Assembly: GCA_020205615.1 (NCBI GenBank)
Contig: CM035165.1
Coordinates: 86,986,005 to 87,050,004, forward strand
Reading direction: 5' to 3'
Length of the DNA stretch: 64,000 nt
Source: Panax quinquefolius
Taxonomy: Eukaryota; Streptophyta; Magnoliopsida; Apiales; Araliaceae
The notes under the pieces were generated by a model. That model made no database searches. It worked only from the letters and a program-made list of their open reading frames with translations, and was not told the DNA's origin. A program made the position numbers and the translations under genes. Below, piece after piece: positions 58,068 through 64,000 of the stretch. Numbering within the stretch: position 1 is the first letter of the stretch; each line of letters begins with the position of its first letter.

Positions 58068-60647
58068 CGTGACGCCCCCAAAATTAGGTATACATCACCC
58101 ATCTTGGGTAGTCGATATACATGGTATGTAATTTAAATACAACTTACTAATATAATCATGCGTACAATACTTACATAAAAACCGTGAGTTTGAATACAAA
58201 TATTGTCTACTAGAGATCATACAAACTCAAAAGGAGTCCTCATTACAATTATTATCACACTATTTCACGAATAGTGAGGACTACTAATGCTATCCTCTAG
58301 ACCATTACTCCATTCCCCGACTTGCCTCAAATTATATTCTCATTTCACAGAAGAAACGGTGAAAGAAAGGGTGAGCTCAACTAGCTCAAGAAGAAATATT
58401 ATGACTAAGATAATGTAGAATAAATTATCATTAGCCTCACAACAATGTTAAACCGATAAAATATAATGAACATCAAGTTTAACTACTGGTATGAACCAAA
58501 GAATCCATTAAAAGAGTCAAGTAGAAAATAAAATCTACTATCTTTTATGATTTAAAAGGTTTTTCATCATCATTATATAATGAGACTCGACTTTTAATAA
58601 ATATTCCACATCATCGAATCACCCCCGCACTACTACCAAGGATATTCTTTAGTATCACGACCACAATTATTCATGCACTACGGGCCAAGAATATTTGTGT
58701 ATTCATTAATGGTCATGATCATGCCAACAACTGTCCATCAATGCACTACGGCCATCGAGGATTTTTACCACATCATTTGTAACATTACGGTTATGATTAC
58801 ACCGAATAGTCTCTCGCCATAATCATACCAAGTCCATCTATGCACTACTGAAGCCATGAGATGACTTTCAACATAATATAAACATGAGGATGATGACAAT
58901 GATATAAGAATTCAATAAAACAAGTTCAAGAATTAATTTATCTAGAAACCAATAACAATCAAATCACAACATGATACTTTGCTTTGTAGAGTAAAATTCA
59001 AGAATACTGAGAAGAATATTTCCATGAAAGGATACAGGATGAAGCGCAAATATCAAGGATATTCCACTAATTTCATGGAGTATAGAAGTCAAAGTTTTAA
59101 CCAACTGGGTATAATAAAGAATGGAATAACAAAAGAAATCACCATGCATGCGATAGATCGCACAGGCAGGTTATTCCAACAGAATAATAAATAACGGAAC
59201 CAGTCCCATGAAAATGCATGCATGTGATATTCCAATAGAATAATAAAGAATGGAACCAGTCCTGCGTAAAACACACAGTATGGATGTTCCAAATGTAATA
59301 ATAAAGATTTAAACCAGTGTCCGTAAAACACATGCATGTGATGTTCCAATGAATAATAATAAAGATTTTAACCAGTCCTGTAAAACACATGTATACGATG
59401 TTCCAAATGTAATAATAGAAGAATGTCACCAAGTATAGGGTAAACCATGATACAGGTTATTCCAATGTAATAATAAGCAATGGAATAACAACAGTTCTCT
59501 TCATGAATAAGAAAGAATAACACCCTTACTTTTGGTAGGAGATTGAATATGCAGAGGTGTAGTAACAAAATACTCTTCTTCTTTCTCTCTTATTCTCTCT
59601 ATACTTTCTCTCTATATAGCTTGAATGAATTCGTGAAAAATAATGAAGCACTAGGCCTCTATTTATAGAAGATTTCTAGCTTAAAGACCGCCATGTGAAA
59701 AGGTAAGTGGCTTGACAACCGGTGATGTGAAGCAGTAAAAGTGGTTTGACGCTTGTAATGTGAAACGACAAGTGGTTCAACGCTTTGTAATGTGAAACGA
59801 CAAGTGGTTCGACGCTTTGTAATGTGAAACGACAAGTGGTTCGGCGCTTTGTATGAAACGGCAAGTGGTTTGACGTCTGGTAAAGGTAATTACTATCGAC
59901 GAAGGTAATTACTATTCACAAAGATAATTACTATTGATTTAAGGTAATAACTATCGACAAAGAGACTCTTAGATGATGACATATGGGCCCCCATAAAATA
60001 ATCAAACTTACCACAAACGCCTCATAATGACTCTTTTTATATACATCAAGGATTGAATAAATATTACCACAAATCATTTTATTTTTATTCAACACATATT
60101 TAATCTTTCAACAATTATTAATCATTTATAACTTGTCGCTCTCAATTATTGATTTAATACTATAACATATTATACGAGATGATATTGTGACAATAATTGA
60201 ATCAATAATATAAGAGATATGATGCAAAGAATTCATCGTAGCAATAATTGAGAATAGTTGAGTGACTTCTCACGTAAGCATCAATAATCAATATCGTGTG
60301 CTACTATACAACTAACTACGCCAGACATCGCATTTTTTACTACCGGGTAGTTCAATGGTTTTTAACGGTAACACCTCCGCCGTTATTTTTATAGAAAGAT
60401 AATTTTGTCATTTTCTAACTACGACAATACTTCCGCCAGGGGGTCCACTAATGATTGAGCCGTCGTATTTAATATTCCCCACAAAAAAAATATTCCCCAC
60501 AAACGAATATTTTATAACAACTTGCTTACTTTGCAAAATTTATAAATATTACCCACAACTATAACATTATATCAAATTTATTCCATAATATTCAAAAATA
60601 ATATTTATAGAAAATTCATCTTTGTTTATAAAAGTTGGGGTCTTACA
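58068..60647 (-). repeat. 5' LTR of gypsy element D
   Basis: 2,580 bp, minus-strand start TGTAAGACCCCAAC at 60647, end GGGGGCGTCACG at 58068 (terminal A replaced by G). TATA box 59659-59668. It carries the same three internal repeat families as the 3' LTR, with different copy boundaries. Confidence 0.9.
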
Positions 60648-60652
60648 AAAGA

Positions 60653-60836
60653 CGTCAGCTCCAACACCCGTTGTCAAAGAAGGAGAACGACTACCTATCA
60701 TATGCTTCAAATGCGGAGGGGAAGGACATATCAGTCCAAACTGCGCGATGCCATCCAAAGCATGTTATAATTGTAGAAGGGAAGGTCACTTACCTCGATT
60801 TTGTCGTTGCTCAAGATAAGTTCAATTAGGATGGAG
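60653..60836 (+). pseudogene. Gypsy E gag C-terminus with two zinc knuckles
   Basis: It continues the gag of E after D. CFKCGGEGHISPNC (about 60710-60751) and CYNCRREGHLPRFC (about 60764-60806) are both complete CCHC knuckles. Stop at 60817-60819. Confidence 0.87.
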
Positions 60837-61480
60837 GCACCAAAGGTCATTCCCGAAAAGTCAAAGCCAGTAGTACAAGGGAGAGCGTTTGTTGTGACCT
60901 CCCGTAAAGCAAGGAACCCGAACGAGGTTATCACGGGTAAGCTTATCATAAACTCTAGTGAAGTCTATACCTTATATGATCTGGGTTTCTACCCATTCTT
61001 TTATTTCTCCTACTTGCGCCAACGCTTAAATTTGACTCAGGAAAAATTAGAATTTGACTTATCTGTTGAAACTCCATTAGAGAAAACCTTCATTACATCC
61101 ATCGCTTATAAGTCTTGTTTGATTCAAATCGGTAAATCGCATGTTACTTGTCGATCTTATCTCCTTAAAAATACTTGAATTTGACGTGATTCTAGGGATT
61201 GATTGGTTAACTACTCATCATGCTAAAATTGATTATTTTCGTAAGGTTGTTAGCTTTCATATTCCTAATAAACCTATTATGCGAATTCAAGCGACCAACC
61301 CATTCAAATCAATCACGGTCATCTCAAGCCATAAAGCTATTCGTTTCTTGAAAAACGGATGTCAAGTTTTCTTAGCTCATGTCACGGATTTAAACAAAAA
61401 ATACGTCAAATTTGAAGGATATTTCTATTGTTAATAAATTTCCCGACGATTTCCCCGAAGAACATCCCGCCTACCCCAGG
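60837..61480 (+). pseudogene. Gypsy E aspartic protease region
   Basis: [20 protein letters not shown] leads to the catalytic triplet Asp-Leu-Gly (60978-60986), followed by [20 protein letters not shown], diverged from the usual [27 protein letters not shown] follows in another frame. Frameshifts lie near 61130 and 61410. Confidence 0.85.
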
Positions 61481-62270
61481 CGCGTGAAGTTGAATTTTGT
61501 ATCGACCTTGAACCCAGACAAAACCCATTTCCAAAGCCCCATATCAAATGGCTCCTATTGAACTTCGTGAGTTAAAGACCCAATTGCGAGAATTGTTGAC
61601 ATCGGTTTCATTCATCCTAATACGCCTCCTTGGGTGCTCCTGCTCTATTCGTGAAGAAGAAAGATGGGAGTATGCGACTTTGTATTGATTATCTGGAGTT
61701 GAATCATGTCACCATCAAAATATAGGTATCCATTGCCACGTATTGATGACCTATTTGACTAGTTGCAAGGCGCCAAATTCTTTTCAAAGATTGATCTTCG
61801 TTCAGGATATCATCAATTGAAGATTAGAACCAATGACATTCCAAAGACGGCTTTTCGAACTCCTCGATGCAGGCATTATGAATTCCTAGTCATGTCCTTT
61901 GGATTGAATAATGCTCTGTTGCCTTCATGGATATGATGAACCGAGTATTCAAGGAATATTTGAATCATTTTGTGATCGCCTTTATTGATTTACATCCTCA
62001 TATATTCCAAAAGCCGTGAAGATCATGAGCAACACTTGAGGTCGATATCCAAAAGCTTCGTGAAAACAAGCTATATGCCAAGTTGAAGAAATGCGAGTTC
62101 GCTTGAGAAAGTTGTATTCCTTGGGCATGTGATATCAAATCATGGGATATCCGTTGACCCGTAGAAAGATCAAGCAATTCAAAGGTGGGAGCAACCTAAA
62201 TCGGTGATCAAGAACGTAGCTTTCTCGACTTAGTCAAGTTATTATCGGAGATTCGTAGAAGGGTTTTCTC
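61481..62270 (+). pseudogene. Gypsy E reverse transcriptase
   Basis: [20 protein letters not shown] lies near 61650-61710 and [15 protein letters not shown] at about 61780-61825. The catalytic FIDD region (about 61980) reads FIDL because of substitutions. Frame changes occur near 61605, 61630, 61725 and 61915, so no RT could be made. Confidence 0.85.
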
Positions 62271-62960
62271 GAATCGCTACTCCATTAACTCACCGACTCG
62301 AAAAGATACAAAATTCGGTTGGAGCGTGGAATGTGAGAAGAGTTTTCAAGAACTCAAGAGGAGACTCATTTCAAAGACTTATTCCGACAATACCATCCTG
62401 CTCGGAGGATTTATCATCTACAAAGGATGATGCTTCGAGCAAAGGGTTAGGATATGTTCTCATGTAACATGGGAAAGTCATAGCCTATGCCTCACGGAAA
62501 CTCAAAGAATATGAGAGGAATTATCCTACTCATGATCTAGAGTTGGCAGCTGTCATTTTTGCACTTAAAATTTGGAGGCATTACTTATATGGGGAGAAAG
62601 TGGAAATCTTTACGGATCATAAAAGCCTCAAATATTTCTTCACTCAAAAGGAACTCAATATGCGACAACGACGTTAGCTTTAATTGTTGAAAGATTATGA
62701 TCATACCATCCAATACCATCCTGGAAAAGCGAACGTGGTAGCCGACGCATCGAGTAGAAGATCATATGCAAGCACGAAAAGCGATATTGTCAACGCAAAG
62801 GCCCATTTTGTATGACTTGCAAAGGATGGAGATAGAGTTAAAGACTCGTGGACCCACATGATAATGGCAAACATATGAGTAGAACCGACTTTAATCGATA
62901 AAAGTTAAAGTCGCTTTCAAGCTACGCACACGGAGCTAATGCGTATGAAGAAGAAAGTGC
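62271..62960 (+). pseudogene. Gypsy E RNase H
   Basis: [20 protein letters not shown] lies at about 62483-62540, [16 protein letters not shown] at about 62615-62660 and LLKDYDHTIQYHPGKANVVA at about 62683-62745. Stops lie after RQRR and elsewhere. Confidence 0.85.
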
Positions 62961-64000
62961 AAGAAGGTGCTATCTTAGGAAGCAAGAATCGATGAGGAAG
63001 GAATACTTGAGTCAACTCCGGACTTTGTGTTCCTAACGACCGATTTAAAGTATAAAATCTTGATGGAGGCGCACAACACACCGCTTGCAATCCATCTCAG
63101 AGTACCAAAATGTATCGTGATCTTTGACATACATTTTGTGGAGCAATATGAAGAGAGAGATAGCGAGTTTATCTCAAGGTGTTTAACTTGTCAACGAGTC
63201 AAGGTGGAGCATCAAGTACCAAAAGGTCCATTGCAACCACTTGAAATTCCAGAATGGAAGTGGGAACACATTACTATGGATTTCAGATTCGGGTCTTCCC
63301 AAGGTTTCTCAAGGCATAGATGCAATTTGGGTCATTGTTGATAGATTGACCAAGTCCGCTCATTTCCTACCTATACGAGAAACTTATACACTTAAACGCC
63401 TTGCTCAGATGCGTACATAAACGAGATTGTAAGATCGCATGGCATGCCAAGATCCATAGTTTCGATCGAGACCCAAGATTCACTTCAAGATTTTGGGTTA
63501 GTTTGCAAAAAAGCTATGGGCACGCATTTCTGATTTAGCTAGGCATATCATCCTCGACAGACGGGCAAATGGAGAGGACCATTCAAACTCTTGAAGATCT
63601 ATTAAGACTCGTGTCCTTGACTTCAAGGGAAGTTGGGATAAGTTCTTACCATCGGTGGAGTTTTCTTACAACAACAAATTATCAAACAAGTATTAGCATG
63701 GCTCCATTTGAGGCGTTGTATGGAAGAAAGTGTCGCTTCCAAAGATCTTTGGGATGAGGTGGGTGAAGCAACATTGTTGGGACCAGAGTTGTTACGTGAC
63801 TACTAAAAAAATATAAAACGATCCGACAACGTATAAAAACCTCACAAGATCGACAAAAGAGTTATGTTGATCTTCATCGAAAGGACGTGGAATTCGATAT
63901 TGGAGATCATGTGTTATTACGTGTTGCTCCATGGAAGGGAGTTACGAGATTTGGAATGAGAGGAAAGATCAACCCTCGATTCATTGGCCCATTTTTAATC
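62961..64000 (+). pseudogene. Gypsy E integrase (runs off the window)
   Basis: The zinc-binding end has [20 protein letters not shown] (about 63165-63225) and [11 protein letters not shown]. The core has [17 protein letters not shown] (about 63325-63370) and TIQTLEDLLR (about 63578-63610). The Asp block near 63465-63490 is frame-disrupted. The final part GDHVLLRVAPWKGVTRFG and RFIGPFL reaches 64000, where the chromodomain tail should follow. Confidence 0.85.

Larger units (their letters stand above)
50718..60647 (-). mobile_element. Complete nested Ty3/gypsy chromovirus-like element D, TSD AAAGA
   Basis: Flanked by AAAGA at 50713-50717 and 60648-60652. Removing it rejoins the gag of E (GATGG-AAAGA-CGTCAGC), which matches the D gag itself (GATGGAAAGGCGTCAAG). 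Order on the minus strand: 5' LTR 58068-60647, primer site, gag, protease, RT, RNase H, integrase with chromodomain-like tail, polypurine tract, 3' LTR 50718-53246. The two LTRs differ by many substitutions and small indels, so the insertion is not recent. No frame is fully intact. Motifs fit Del/Tekay-type chromoviruses. Confidence 0.93.
46672..64000 (+). mobile_element. Ty3/gypsy chromovirus-like element E, interrupted by D, runs off window
   Basis: 5' LTR 46672-49632, primer site, and gag to 50717. The element D then intervenes, and E resumes at 60653 with the rest of gag, protease, RT, RNase H and integrase to the end of the window. The protein motifs are the same as in D. Many stops and small indels. 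The chromodomain part and 3' LTR are expected past 64000. Confidence 0.88.

Overview
The window is nuclear DNA of a flowering plant, most likely a eudicot. The evidence is an AT-rich background, an intron-containing gene with tandem DUF3444 domains, Stowaway and Harbinger-like MITEs, a hAT relic, and long plant-type LTR retrotransposons (Sirevirus-like Ty1/copia and chromodomain-bearing Ty3/gypsy). The species cannot be named from the sequence alone. No tRNA, rRNA, CRISPR array or prokaryotic feature was seen.

Layout. 1-317 is the tail of an old gypsy LTR. 318-7560 holds the only host gene. Exon 1 (975-1494) encodes a coiled-coil N-terminus. A 3.26-kb intron contains an antisense hAT relic. 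Exon 2 (4752-6842) encodes two DUF3444 domains and carries one apparent frameshift near 5880. 7560-17770 is intergenic: two sure MITEs (9742-10366 with a long polypurine insert, and 10830-11090), MITE-like inverted arms, a 152-bp tandem duplication, a gypsy-type LTR-like block (13638-15736) and a 54-bp minisatellite that stays open in frame.

17775-64000 is almost wholly nested LTR retrotransposons. Two Sirevirus-like copia copies lie in tandem on the minus strand (B, 17775-28942; A, 29594-40467) and share one truncated LTR (28943-29593). Each has gag, pol and a decayed envelope-like ORF downstream of pol. A third copy (C) starts at 40938 on the plus strand, head to head with A. Gypsy LTRs sit inside these copies: a 3.3-kb solo LTR in B with an AACAG target duplication, and another solo-type LTR inside the 5' LTR of C.

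Copia C gag is cut at 45867 by a truncated gypsy LTR, followed by a gypsy element E (46672 to beyond the window, plus strand). E is itself interrupted by a complete related gypsy element D (50718-60647, minus strand) with a perfect AAAGA target duplication. D has gag with two zinc knuckles, protease, reverse transcriptase, RNase H, integrase and a chromodomain-like tail, so D and E look like Del/Tekay-type chromoviruses. All elements carry stops and frameshifts, and none looks autonomous.

The least explained signals are a short CTACGATCG-type motif that recurs throughout the Sirevirus family (LTR, integrase/RT linker, pol-env spacer, env-like ORF), and several independent minisatellites that recur inside the gypsy LTRs.
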